From Triglochin maritima (lineage: Eukaryota; Streptophyta; Magnoliopsida; Alismatales; Juncaginaceae): a stretch of 64,000 nt of DNA. The stretch lies in contig OY821792.1 of NCBI GenBank assembly GCA_963682175.1, positions 31,928,652 through 31,992,651 on the forward strand, in the 5' to 3' direction. This document shows, piece after piece, positions 37,204 to 48,134 of this stretch; position 1 is the first letter of the stretch; each line of letters opens with the position of its first letter. The position numbers were made by a program, and so were the translations under genes. Below the pieces are notes generated by a model that worked only from the letters and a program-made list of their open reading frames with translations, was not told the DNA's origin and did no database searches.

Positions 37204-37690
37204 TAGGGGTGCACATGGGTTGGGTTCAACCTGAAACCCAACCCGAACCCGACTGGTCGGGTTGGGGAGGGGTTCGGGTCGGGTTGGGAAAATCAAAAAC
37301 CCGAATTTTCGGGTCGGGTTCGGGTTGAGGGGGTCGGGTTGACCCAACCCAACCCGAACCCGATTTTTATTTTTATTTTTATTTTTATTTTTTTTATTTT
37401 TTCCCAAATAAACCGGTCGACCGAACATCACTCGGTCGACCGTTTCCAACCCAAAAATTTCGGGTGTTCAAGCCACCGGTCGACCGTTTAAGCACCGGTC
37501 GACCGAACCCGACCAAGTTTGGGAGAAAATTTCCGAATTCGGGTTCAACCCGACCCAACCCGAAAATTTCGGGTCGGGTTGGGTTGAACCTAAACCGGTT
37601 CGGGTTCGGATTCGGGTTGGGTTTTTTCCGAACCCGAAAATTTCGGGTTGGGTCGGGTTGAGGCCCAAACCCGACCCATGTGCAGCCCTA
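37204..37690. mobile_element. hAT-type MITE carrying two pairs of the GGTCGACC palindrome
   Basis: A 487-bp element with 17-bp terminal inverted repeats TAGGGGTGCACATGGGT (one mismatch at the right end). It is flanked by an 8-bp target duplication with one mismatch: GTGGATGC at 37196-37203 and GTAGATGC at 37691-37698. Arms consist of CAACCCGA/TCGGGTTG repeats. GGTCGACC starts at 37415, 37434, 37478 and 37497: two pairs with 19-bp spacing, 63 bp apart, near the centre of the element. No coding capacity. Confidence 0.9.
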
Positions 37691-37698
37691 GTAGATGC

Positions 37699-39221
37699 AT
37701 CAAAGACAAACAAATCCTTCCAGAAAATCCCACAAGAAAATTTAGGGCGATCCGAACACTGTAGACCGCTAATTGGCGGTCACTTTTGGTCCGGATCAAC
37801 TAAAATTCATGTGGAGCGTGGATTAGTGTGTATTTAGTCTATTTATGGTATTTGTTTAGTCTCATACCGGGGGATTGTCCCGGATTACCTTTTTCTATGG
37901 CTATAAATAGAACATTTCACCTTCTATTGTATTGACTCATTGCTTGGTGACATTCTCTCTACTTGGACTAAGTCTTGGAGCAAAATCTCAAGGTGGAGAA
38001 AAATATTACCTTCAATGTGAGTCATCTAATAAAATAATTTTTAAGTTGTTGGGGTTGCGAGCCGAAGCATTGTTTTGTTCTTATGTTGTTTCTTTATGCA
38101 TGCTTAGTTTAGTTTTATTTCTTTGATTGTAGGCTAAAGTAGTTAGAATGTTTCTTTTCTTCTTTAGTTTAATTGTTAGAGTAATGTGTAGTGAGTAGAT
38201 TCATCCTCATTTGGGGGTGGAGATGATTTTCATACATGTATTAAAGAGTGAATATGAATGTTTTATATTTTGATTGTGTTGATAAATGTGAATGTATGCT
38301 TGCTTGTTAGAGTAGAATACTACACTTGATGAGTTTTGTCACACATCTTAGACACCTCTCATGCTTGTTTAGGTTCTGAAATAACCAGCTTGTGTATATG
38401 AATGTTAATCAACTAGGTTAGTGAATGGATTGATAGGTTTTGTCATAACCTTTAGACACTTCCTATGCATGAAAACACTACCTACATTTGTGCTTATAGA
38501 ATGCATTCTTCACCATCTTTTTACATGTGTGCACACACTCCACCCCTTAGGGGTTTTCCATTTCTGATTTCCAACTTTCAATTTCCCTTGCTTTCGTTTT
38601 CCTTGTTTGATGCTTACTCGTTTAGTGTAGTTAGTCTAGTTTAGTGTAATCACAACTTCTTCGAACAAACCAGAGTCTACACACCTCATTGTGGATCGAC
38701 CCGTACTTATCACTGCTTCAACGTGGTCGTGCACTTGCGGTATTTAAAACGATTAAACAATTATCAAGCGATGTCACTAACATCTAGTCAATATGAAGCA
38801 CGTCTTTCATCCTCAGTTCCTAACTCTGTATTTAAGTCATCACATCACACACCAATGAATTCCTATCATTATGCAGCAGTCCTAGTAGAGTTTGATGAGA
38901 GGATAGACAGATTGAAAAAGCACACAATGATGAGACATATGCTGAGATGGATGGTCAGAAGATAAACATTGATGATGTAGATCCAACACCATTTCTTGAG
39001 CTCCAGAGCATGTTTCGTTATATGACAAACGTAGTGAATTGAGAACCTAATAACAACGTACATGAAGTCGTCATCAGCAATGATTTCTCGTCATTGCCAC
39101 TACTACCAGATTTGAAGCACTTGTCAGACATAGATCGTAATGAGAATTAGATTCAAGATTTAGTGATTGAAAACATCGAACACCGAATCAGTCCACAGAA
39201 CGAAGTTACTAACTCTGAAGA
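37699..39221. other. Probable degraded retroelement sequence
   Basis: Includes a TATA-like stretch (near 37904), T-rich sequence, and a phrase around 38690-38750 (GTGGATCGACCCGTACTTAT, GTGCACTTGCGG) of a kind I associate with leaders of plant gypsy-type elements. Short frames at 38723-38965 and in the following 250 bp look like decayed coding sequence with stops. I could not define ends or a family, and the junction with the copia fragment at 39222 is unresolved. Confidence 0.35.
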
Positions 39222-39740
39222 TTGAAGATGAACATGGTTATTGGTTACATGGAAGTTTTGCAACAGAAGAGTTTCATGAGTGATCCAGACGATAGAAGGT
39301 CGCAATCAGGATATGTCTTCCTTCTGAATGGTGGAGTTGTGAGTTGGCGTAGTTGGAAGCAAAGCACTACGGCCGACTCAACCACTGCTTCCGAAGTAAT
39401 GGTTGTCGCTGAAGCGAGCAAGGAAGGAGTGTGGATTAAGAAGTTCCTTGAAGAGCTTAGAGTAGTTCCCTCGAGCGAGGGACCAGTAGAGATATTTTGC
39501 GATAATAATGCATCTATCTCGCAAATCAAGGATCCCAAATCACACCACAAAGTGAAGTACATGGATCGTAAGTACTTCGTGACACGTGACCTCGTCGACG
39601 AAGGCAAAATAAATCTTTTATGGGTGGACACCAACAGCAACACAACTGATCCATTCATAAAACTTTTATCCCAAGCCAAGGGCAAAATGCATTTCGAGTC
39701 CATGGGATTGAGGAACCATGTAGATTGGCTTGATAATTGA
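39222..39740 (+). pseudogene. Truncated copia polyprotein: RNase H end only
   Basis: A 172-codon open frame matching the C-terminal RNase H part of a copia polyprotein (DRRSQSGYVFLLNGGVVSWRS, KQSTTADSTTASEVMVVAEASKEGVWI, DNNASISQIKDPKSHHKVKY). Gag, protease, integrase and reverse transcriptase are absent upstream, so this is a fragment, although the piece itself is open to its natural stop. It belongs with the LTR that starts 85 bp downstream. Confidence 0.88.
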
Positions 39741-39812
39741 TATGTAATGGGGTTTACCCTAGTTATTATTGTTTTATACATTGAGTATGTATGTGAAAGA
39801 AAACTTTAATAA

Positions 39813-39824
39813 CAAGTGGGATAT
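39813..39824 (+). other. Polypurine tract of the truncated copia element
   Basis: CAAGTGGGATAT lies directly before the LTR start TGAAGGGA, as expected for a copia plus-strand primer site. It shows that the LTR at 39825 is a genuine 3' LTR. Confidence 0.75.
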
Positions 39825-41872
39825 TGAAGGGATTGTGTTCTAAAAGTTTTACTTTTAAATGTCAATTATTATGAATTGAATGAGAAATTATTTTGTTCCT
39901 TGTTTATGTTATTCGTCTTTTAGAAGTGTTAAGGAAGAAGCTCTTGGTCCTTAACCGTAGAACTCTAAAAGATATTGGTTTACATAAAACAAAAGATATT
40001 CACAATCATGGTGATTAACATGGGACATTAATTACCGAGTTAAGATTGTCGTGTTAGTCATAGATCATTGTAGCTCTACAAGTGAGTGACAACACGGGTA
40101 GACAAAAGAGAAAAATATTACTTTTGTATACTGAATGGACCTAATAAGTAAAACATTATAGAATTGTGTTTTCTGTGTCATTAATGTTTTACTGTGTCCT
40201 TGGTCCTTTGATATGAGACTTATATCCGATCACTTAAGAATTGCTTAATTAGACTAGTGTCTTGAGTTATCGATGAGTGTAGTGTAAAAGCATTAGTTGG
40301 TTAAGTATGACTTTTGTTGGAGAAGATAGTTAGTCAAAAGATTATCATTGCCCCTCTTAATTGAGTAATGATATTAGTGGGCCCCTTGATAAAGCAAAGT
40401 TATAATGTGCACAATGTGATTTGAGTTAAGTCACATATTTATAACTAGCTTAAAGAGATCAAGAAATGAATACTAATACAAAGATGACACAATACTACTC
40501 TGTGTGTATTCTTAATATCATGAGGCAAGGGACGGACACAAATGGTGCACTCCATCACTAAATGGATCGGGTTTTGATTCGAGTGGAATTAAGACCTCTA
40601 ACTAATTGGGAGCAATAATGTGTAGCTAGATACCGATTATAGCTTGTGATATTAAGCTCTTAATATCACTGTCAACTTAGTTTAGATCCTCTCATAGGTC
40701 ACACCACAAAACTGAGAAACAAGAAATGAGGATTTTGAGTTCATAAGGTGTGTCGAGTTTCATGTAGAAAATATGACACATGTGGTGAACAAGCAAAATC
40801 AAAATTATGTTGTGATTAATAACATAATTAGAATCTAAATTAAATTCATATATGATGTAAATATTATGGGGTGTAATGATTTATCATTACATAGGATAAT
40901 ATGTTACATAAGTTGTGAACTTACTACTAATCCTGAAATGTCAAATTTTGTAGGGGTTAAACCGAAATTTGACTAGGCTGCAATACTGTGCAACAACGGT
41001 CGACCGCTAAACGGTCGACCGAATGTGGCACGGTCGACCAAAATGTTGCACGGTCGACCGGATGTGTCTCGATCGTAACGGGAATTTCTACTGTTCGTTT
41101 TCGGTCGACCGAAGTATATCAGTCGGTCGACCGAACATTGCGATGAAATATTTTTTGTTACGAACGGTCGACCGAGCTTATGAACGGTCGACCGAAACTT
41201 GGTCTAAACGTTTCGGTCGACCGATCCAGACGGTTACTGCAGAATTAATTTAAGAATTAATTAGATCATGCATGGAATTAGTCCATAACTGATTTAATTC
41301 GTGGTTGGGATTATTTGTTAGCAAATAATGGATGGTTAGATGGAAGTTTGCATGAAATCATGGGCAAGAGGTTGCACATGAATGGGTAATTTGGAGAGAA
41401 CTTATAAATACAAGTTTATCTCATTACCTTATTAATTAATTCATTATCTTCTTGTGCAAACATCTCTCTCCATAATTCTCCACGAATTTCCATTAATTCT
41501 TGAGTATTAGTTTTAGTTTTTGAGAGATCTTCTTCTCAAGGGAACTAAAGATGGGTTAGTAGTTAGATTTTAAACCCTATTGGAGATTGAGAGGCTAGCT
41601 CTTCTCTATCTGATCTTGTTTAGAGTTTGGTGAATACTCGGAGGTATCCGGCGCAGCGACAAGCATCATCAACGTCTCCGGATCGTCAAGTAGTTTTAGA
41701 GAACTTCTAGGTATGAAATTCGGAGTCCATGTTTGTTTTAATAAAGTTTTGAAACTAGTTATTGAAACAAACGATGCATGCATGAAACAAATCATAGAAA
41801 AATTGTAATTGATCCTTATTGTGCATAAAAAAATTAAAAATAAATATGTGCAATTAAACTAGAAATCTTACA
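39825..41872 (+). repeat. 3' LTR (2048 bp) of the truncated copia element
   Basis: Starts TGAAGGGATTG and ends ATCTTACA. It matches the solo LTR at 10160-12208 along its whole length with scattered substitutions and small indels. A matching 5' LTR is not in the upstream sequence. The U3 palindrome array is at 40998-41222 and the TATA box at 41403-41410. Confidence 0.95.
40998..41222. repeat. GGTCGACC palindrome array in the 3' LTR at 39825
   Basis: Exact GGTCGACC starts at 40998, 41013, 41032, 41052, 41103, 41125, 41166, 41186 and 41215, with a degenerate copy near 41069. Most neighbouring distances are 19-22 bp or about twice that; the first pair is 15 bp apart. The array lies about 180 bp upstream of the TATA box. 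Confidence 0.92.
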
Positions 41873-43195
41873 GAAAGATAGGTGACTTATTTTCTCATCG
41901 TAGGGAAAAATGGTATCTCAGAAATTGGTATGATGTCGTTTTTGATGTAATAAAATTGGTAATAGAGATATTATTTCTTGGGAATTACTATTTGTCACCC
42001 GGTTTTTACATAAATCGCCAATCTCAATTATCATTTTGTCATTTACAATCCATTTAATACTCATTTCGTTTCGTCTCTTAAACTAAGACTTATGTCTCAA
42101 TTTTTCTCTCTATCAGTACCAACATAACGAAAATGTCTGGCAAAGCGTCTGGATCTGGTGAAGTAAACCTACAAAAAAAATTCACCCCGAACGGCTTGGC
42201 TAAGACGCCCCCTCAAAAAATAAAAAATAAACTTGAAATAAATGAGACATTTTCCAGATTCGAGTGTACCGAGACGTCCCCTGACTCCTTTCCTGACCTC
42301 CGAGATATTATTTTTGATGATTATAAGAGAAAGATGAAGAGAGAGTGGTGGTAGGAAAGTGAAATGAAGAGATATATAAGTAGAAATGAGAGAAATGCAA
42401 AACGGTAATTAGCACTTTAGCACTGACGATTTAAGTAATTTTCGGGCTACGTCTAGCAGTTCAGTATTTCTAGTTTCATATTTTACCAAATAAATTTCCA
42501 AACCTTACATTCTTCAAATTTATTTTTTTCTCATCATATTTTGACATTTTTTCCTAAAAGAAAATTCCACCACCACGACCGCGACTACGACTGCTCAGAC
42601 TCGGGAGGAACTCCTCGCCGTCCACCTCAAACAGCAGAAGATCAACGTCAGCTATCCATTCCTCCATTCCTTCTCTCGCCTCAAATCTTACCATCGATTT
42701 TGCTTCTCGGGTTTTTGACTCTTAAGTCTTGAGTAGTCGTCATTTCAGTTGCTTTTCTTCTGCTTCCGATCCACCTGTCTTTCTAATTTCCTTTTTCTGC
42801 TTCTCTCACATTTACATTTCAAGGGAGTTTCTATTTACATTTACATCTAGTTTGAGATTCGAGGCTTTGTTGTTGGTTTTGACGATGATGGACGTCTAGA
42901 AATAAATCAACTTCATTTAGAACCAAATAACCCGTAATCAGGTGAACAAACAAGAGCCTTTATTTACCAAGCGAAGACACAACAAACATAGACAAAAACA
43001 ACCAACGCCGTATGCCCATTTAAGAAGATGAGGAGAAGAACGTCTGATTGTTTGTTTACAAGCAAGGAACAAGATAAACCCAACAAGCACAAATCATTTT
43101 TCCAAGGTGTGAGATTATTCATAGCAAGTAATTCACTACATCACCACGTAAGGCAATGACAAGACCACATCTTAAAACCTCCTCTTAAAAGCCAC
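41873..43195. other. Intergenic DNA between the copia LTR and the RING gene
   Basis: The bases directly after the LTR (GAAAG) would be one copy of the target duplication, but its partner was not found. A 73-codon frame at 42133-42354 is unrecognised. Around 42560-42700 a frame reading TREELLAVHLKQQKINVSYP looks gene-like but is short and closes after about 50 codons. The 3' UTR of the RING gene probably covers about 42890-43195. Confidence 0.5.
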
Positions 43196-44221
43196 TCAGT
43201 AATCAAATGGCCAACCTGAATAATGGATGCGATTTGCATCTTCACTGGTCGTCGATGCCCTGCTTCCACCAGATTCATTACGGTACGTATTGGAATTGGA
43301 GTTTGAGTTCGACGATCGAAATGGCCACAAGAAAGAAAATGGGTTGCGGCTACCTTGGCCATCCCCACTGCTGCTCTCCCTGTTATTGCCACTGCTAGAT
43401 CTTTGATTACTTGTTCGAGCACGATTGCTGCTGCTAGAACCTTGTAGAGGCAACTCCACCCGGCACACGGGACAAGAATTGTGTTGTACAAGCCAGGGAA
43501 CAATGCAATCGGAGTGGTAAAGATGATTACAGGGTAACTCTCGTACTTCGGTACCCAGTTCAAATTTATCTTTGCAAATGGCACAGTGCGGATCACCACG
43601 AAGATGCCGTTGAGTGATCTTTATGGTAGGCAAAGCATCGATGGAAGATCGTGGAGCTGGTGGAGGCCCTCTTCTGTCGCCTCCCGTTAACTGCTCAATC
43701 AGCTCGTCCATCCCGGGTCCAATGAAGTAGTCAGCTAAGTCAGCACGTCTCGTCCCTAATCCAGGACCACCTTGGTGTAGAACCCCAATCCCCCCATTGT
43801 TTGACATGCGGACGGGGACGTTTCCACGAAAGACAAGCCAAGGACTAGGCCCAAGTTCTGTATCATGGTCGGGCCTCCCACGGATGTCCACTTCTCGGCC
43901 CATGCCAGACATGCGCTGCCGCATCAGCATAGACAAGGCTTGCATGATACCAAGACGAGGGTCATGGCCGCCATTGGAATCCATAGTAGACATGTGCTGC
44001 CGCATCAACGCAGACAGAGCTTGCGTGAGATCAAGTTGAGGGTCATGGTTACTGTTGGAGTCCATACCTGAGAAATCGAAAGGGCTTGCAACACCGTCCA
44101 TATCATCGAGTTCTTCAATAAATCCACCATCACATGTGGGACAGACAGGTTCTCGCCCATGGGGAAGCCTAAAAGCTTCACGGCACCTATGGCACCAATG
44201 TGTATTTCCCCGCCAAGACAT
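43196..44221 (-). CDS. RING-H2 E3 ubiquitin ligase with N-terminal zinc ribbon (RING1-like)
   Basis: Probable ubiquitin ligase that recruits an E2 through a C-terminal-half RING-H2 finger. A single coding exon of 341 residues. The N-terminal zinc ribbon has Cys10, Cys13, Cys27 and Cys30 (HWCHRCREAF, CPTC), typical of plant RING1/RZF-type ligases. The RING-H2 is at 213-253 with C213, C216, C231, H233, H236, C239, C250, C253 (LPCNHLYHSDCIVPWL). The PRSSIDALPTIKIT segment before it is characteristic of the family. The tail is Ser/Asn-rich. Residues 53-79 and 80-106 are a tandem duplication of a 27-residue unit. The open frame extends upstream to 44527, but the conserved start MSWRGNTHWC points to 44221; the upstream part is probably 5' UTR and intron. 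Substrate unknown. Confidence 0.92.
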   Translation of the reverse strand: MSWRGNTHWCHRCREAFRLPHGREPVCPTCDGGFIEELDDMDGVASPFDFSGMDSNSNHDPQLDLTQALSALMRQHMSTMDSNGGHDPRLGIMQALSMLMRQRMSGMGREVDIRGRPDHDTELGPSPWLVFRGNVPVRMSNNGGIGVLHQGGPGLGTRRADLADYFIGPGMDELIEQLTGGDRRGPPPAPRSSIDALPTIKITQRHLRGDPHCAICKDKFELGTEVRELPCNHLYHSDCIVPWLVQHNSCPVCRVELPLQGSSSSNRARTSNQRSSSGNNRESSSGDGQGSRNPFSFLWPFRSSNSNSNSNTYRNESGGSRASTTSEDANRIHYSGWPFDY

Positions 44222-45376
44222 GCTTCTTTCAATCCTCCAATACTTCAAACCTTCACAAAGTTTACCAAAAATAAAACAATGGACGAGATTGAAGAAATCA
44301 TGTATCCTTGGCAATAACTGAAAGAGTGCTGCATTCTGATAAATAAACCATAACGAAAGTGGACTAAACATGGTTGTAACAAGGGGGAAAAGGATAACAG
44401 GATGTGTTTTTTCCAAAACTAAAATATAATCATCCGTAGAGTGTAAAATAAATTTGCATGTATAGCAGTTTAACCGAATCTTTGAAACTCCAAGCAATAA
44501 AACAACGCTTTGATTAAAGATGCTCAAATTCCTAAGTCCACTTTCACAAAAAAAATCATAAATTTAGTGTCATTTTGGTTTTTTTCGATCGGCAGTGCAT
44601 TGCACATCATTGTTTACTAAGGATCAACAATTGCAATTATACTAAGATAAAATTGTAAACAGCAATACACTAACACCGTGCATTTAGGACAATATCATAG
44701 AGCAGCTCTAAAGTAAGAAAAACACACATAATATAAAAATAAATAAAAAGAACAACTAATTCCTAACATGGGGGCCAAATCAGAAGCATCCGAGAAGACC
44801 CAAACTGAGCAACTTACAAATAAACAAAATAGGAGAGAGAAAAAAGGGGTAGAGTGAAGAATTCAGCAACCGAAACGACATCAGGAGTAAACCCAAATAC
44901 TCTCCATTCACAATTACTGAAGAAATAAAAGGCCAAATAACAGAAATTCCCAAAAAAAAAAAAATAATAATAATCTACCGCGTTCTAATCCACACAAGAA
45001 AAATGAATCTTCGCATTAACAAAGACAATTTTAATATTAAAAAAATCCAAAATCTGCCAAACATAAAGAATCAGAGATAATAAAAAAACAGGAAATTGAT
45101 GAAAAGAATCGAAAAACCGAAGAAAACGAGAAATCCCTCACACAATTCCACAACAATTTGGCAAAAAGATTCGATCTTTTTACAACAATACAGCGCTTAC
45201 AACCCCAAATCACCAAAACAAAACCACGGAGAAGAGCGTCTCACCGACTACGGCGGAGGAGAGAGAGAGATTGGTGGTCGAATCGAATCGAATCGGATCG
45301 GATCGGATTGGATTGGAAAGAGGGAATTGGGACGGAGACTTCCAGAAGAGAAAACTTGGACGGATTCCGTCTCTCT

Positions 45377-45431
<55 letters not shown>

Positions 45432-47288
45432 GAGAGAGACCCCACACCCACACCGCCTCATTAAACCGCTCATTAGTTTATTAATTTGTTGTATTAAATA
45501 TCTTTTTCGTTTTTTGTTCAATTTTTTTTGTGTTTAATAATTAATATAATTGTAATTGGGAAATCTTTCGATCCAATTCCGGTTATCATGTTTGGGAACC
45601 TAGAAGTAGTAGTTACTTCTTACACACAATTAATTTAATTACACCACTTTCCAGATAAGGAGAAATGGAGTTTCAAATCTTGGAATTCATTGTTGTGGTT
45701 GGATATTCGATATATCAAACAGCTGGATTTGCAATTTAGGTAGTCAATCATTACATTTTATTAGTAATCTTTCTCTTTGAATGCGATGTTTTAATCATTT
45801 CACATGTTTTTTTTGGTCAATTTAGATTTTTTTGTCATCAAATTTTATGCAATAATTGCAAGTCATAACTGCCAACGTCTATCAACGTGTATTTTTTTAT
45901 CAGTTAGCTTCTAATTTTTTTTGCTTTTATCATTTTTTCCATAATTCTATTGCTTTTTTAGTCATATTCAATTTATTCTTGCAATATTTGTTCGATTAGT
46001 TAAAGCATGACAGAGACATTCATTAAAAAAGAATTTCAAAGTAATACAGATTCAGATTCATTTTTGTGGTTATAATGATGATGATAAAAAAATATTTTGT
46101 TAACAATTTAAAACCTCGGTATATATACCTCTCATTATTATTGAATTAATGACTTATGCAAACACCATAACCCAAGCCATTCTCTTTTAGATCGTGTCTC
46201 CTGCATCGAAATTAGGACATCGAAATCAAGACAGTAAATAACTTGACATTATTAAAATTAAGATAATCCATGATCTCACATCGTTTGCATCACAAACCAC
46301 AACCATCCACGCCTCCTACAAATTTAATTATTTTCGTTACACGTAAAGCAGACCTCTCTTTTCTTTAAAATCAACTACATTGTTGGTTAAGAATTCGAAG
46401 CAATTTTCAGTTATGCCGACCATGTTGTAGCAGTTTCCAAACTTCAGTTATCTTCATCATGAAGGTTAGTTTTATAGTCTAATAAAGAGTTTTCAAACAT
46501 CTACCGAATAAATACTGCTGGTTGACACCATACAAATTCTTGTTGTAAACTTGGAATTCTAAAGTTCAAATGTAATGTGTAATCTAGCGTGTAATGCATT
46601 AATAACACTCATGTTTGCTGGATAATTGTGAAATGCTGTTGAAGAACAAAATGACGAGTGAGTAGCAAATAATACGACTGATCATATCAAAATTCTTTAT
46701 TAGCAACCACAGAAGTTGGATAAATTAAACTATTGCAAGTTCGGTACCTGTTGCCGTCCGGTAGTACAGATTCTACACCTAAAACACAACTAAACTGTGA
46801 AAATATATCATGATACGATGATAGTATACCGAGTAATGCTGTTTTCAGCAAAGTAACATGATAAGTGAAGGCCTAACCATAAGGTGAAATCCTAAACAAC
46901 AGTTCATTTAGGTTGTAATTATCAAAACAAAAGACTGTAGAGCAATATAAAAGCCTCTAGATGAGTACTATTATCAAGAATAAAAGCAAACCATTGAGTT
47001 CAATCGATCTTTCAAGCACAAGATGTTTAAGTTCAGATCACATGATTAATTATAATGTTCAATCTTATCAGAAGATATCATGTTTTATAGTTTCCACGTT
47101 CAACAAATGTATCAAGTATTACAGTAATGGACTTTATCAGAAGACATGCCTCCCAAATCCCAATACTTCGTTTCTGCCATAAATTACATATATATTGCAT
47201 GTTACATAATACTTTGAGAAAAGGAACATCTAGACCGACAGAACTCTAGTTATCAGAAAGCATTTACTTTGAAACAAAAATCTATTTA
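44222..47288. other. RING gene leader and promoter region and AT-rich intergenic DNA
   Basis: 44222 to about 45450 probably contains a 5' UTR intron and first exon of the RING gene; the 45200-45450 part has GA- and GT-rich runs and overlapping meaningless frames. The remainder is AT-rich with no gene recognised. Confidence 0.5.
45377..45438. repeat. Compound (TG)n(AG)n microsatellite
   Basis: About eight TG units followed directly by about 23 AG units with one interruption, at the likely promoter or first exon of the RING gene. Confidence 0.95.
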
Positions 47289-47885
47289 CTAGCATATTTT
47301 AGGGAAAAGTGCAATAACTAATATCAAGAAAGATACTAACCATGGTAAGTACAAGTGTGCAACAATGAAATCGGAGATGATAGCAGCTGAAAGGCTGATG
47401 TTTCCGAAGTAGAAAAATAGAAAATGTGTCCAATACTTGTAGCCTGTACCGCATGTTATCTTGGAGTGAAGGGGAATACCTTCTTTTATAAGAGCGGTAA
47501 GAACAAGATAAGTAAACATCTGAGAGATCCCATGACTGAGTGGGAAGGGATTCCAATAATCACCAAATAAGATGCAAACAATGCTGTGATGACCAACATA
47601 TAACTTCGATAGGGAAACAAAGGACCAGAAATTGCTCTCCTTTACTGTAGCCAACCTCAAGATACCCCCTCTAGATGGTGACATAAATATAAGGGATACA
47701 ACTGTCGAATGTCCCGAATGCGTAGGCAATGAACGCCCTTCAAGCTAGGCATGTCAATTGATGCGTAAAGAAAGAGACTCCGGGATGAGCCTGTCAAGGA
47801 CCCAACCAGATATCGAGAACCCAACTTCAGTCAAAGGTGTGCTCGTCAAATAGATTCCTACAACCATTGATTGTATCTTGCCACC
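47289..47885 (-). pseudogene. Remnant of an unrecognised multi-pass membrane protein gene
   Basis: Two neighbouring minus-strand coding-like segments. The upstream one (about 47737-47885, preceded by an acceptor-like GTGCAG) reads VGIYLTSTPLTEVGFSISGW in one frame; in-frame stops and a frame change follow. The second (47289-47729) is open for 146 codons and very hydrophobic, with SLPTHSGHSTVV and SKLYVGHHSIVCILFG. The THSGH...YVGHH pattern faintly recalls PAP2-type phosphatase motifs, but key residues do not fit and I do not assign the family. It lies downstream of the SAC3C-like pseudogene on the same strand and is probably a separate decayed gene. Confidence 0.35.
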
Positions 47886-48134
47886 TGCACAAAACATTAA
47901 AGCAGGTCAAAAGAAAACACTACAGATCAGTTAGGTTTAAAACAATACACCAATGCAAGTTTTCATAATCACGCTGAAGTGTTGCTAAATTCAAAATAGA
48001 AGTTTTCATATATTATGCATTTCAGTCTCAAAAAATAAAAAAAGTGGCATGAATCTCAACCTTATATGAGTGAAAAACATGGATTAGCTAGGCTGTCTAA
48101 TTCGCTATTTGCTGTGTATAAGAAACTAAATGAT

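Noticed and set aside
43196..44527. 443-residue version of the RING protein
   Set aside because: The extra 102 residues upstream do not resemble the family, while MSWRGNTHWC at 44221 matches the usual N-terminus.
45096..45521. Overlapping frames on both strands near the RING gene
   Set aside because: All are produced by GA/GT microsatellites and purine-rich leader sequence.
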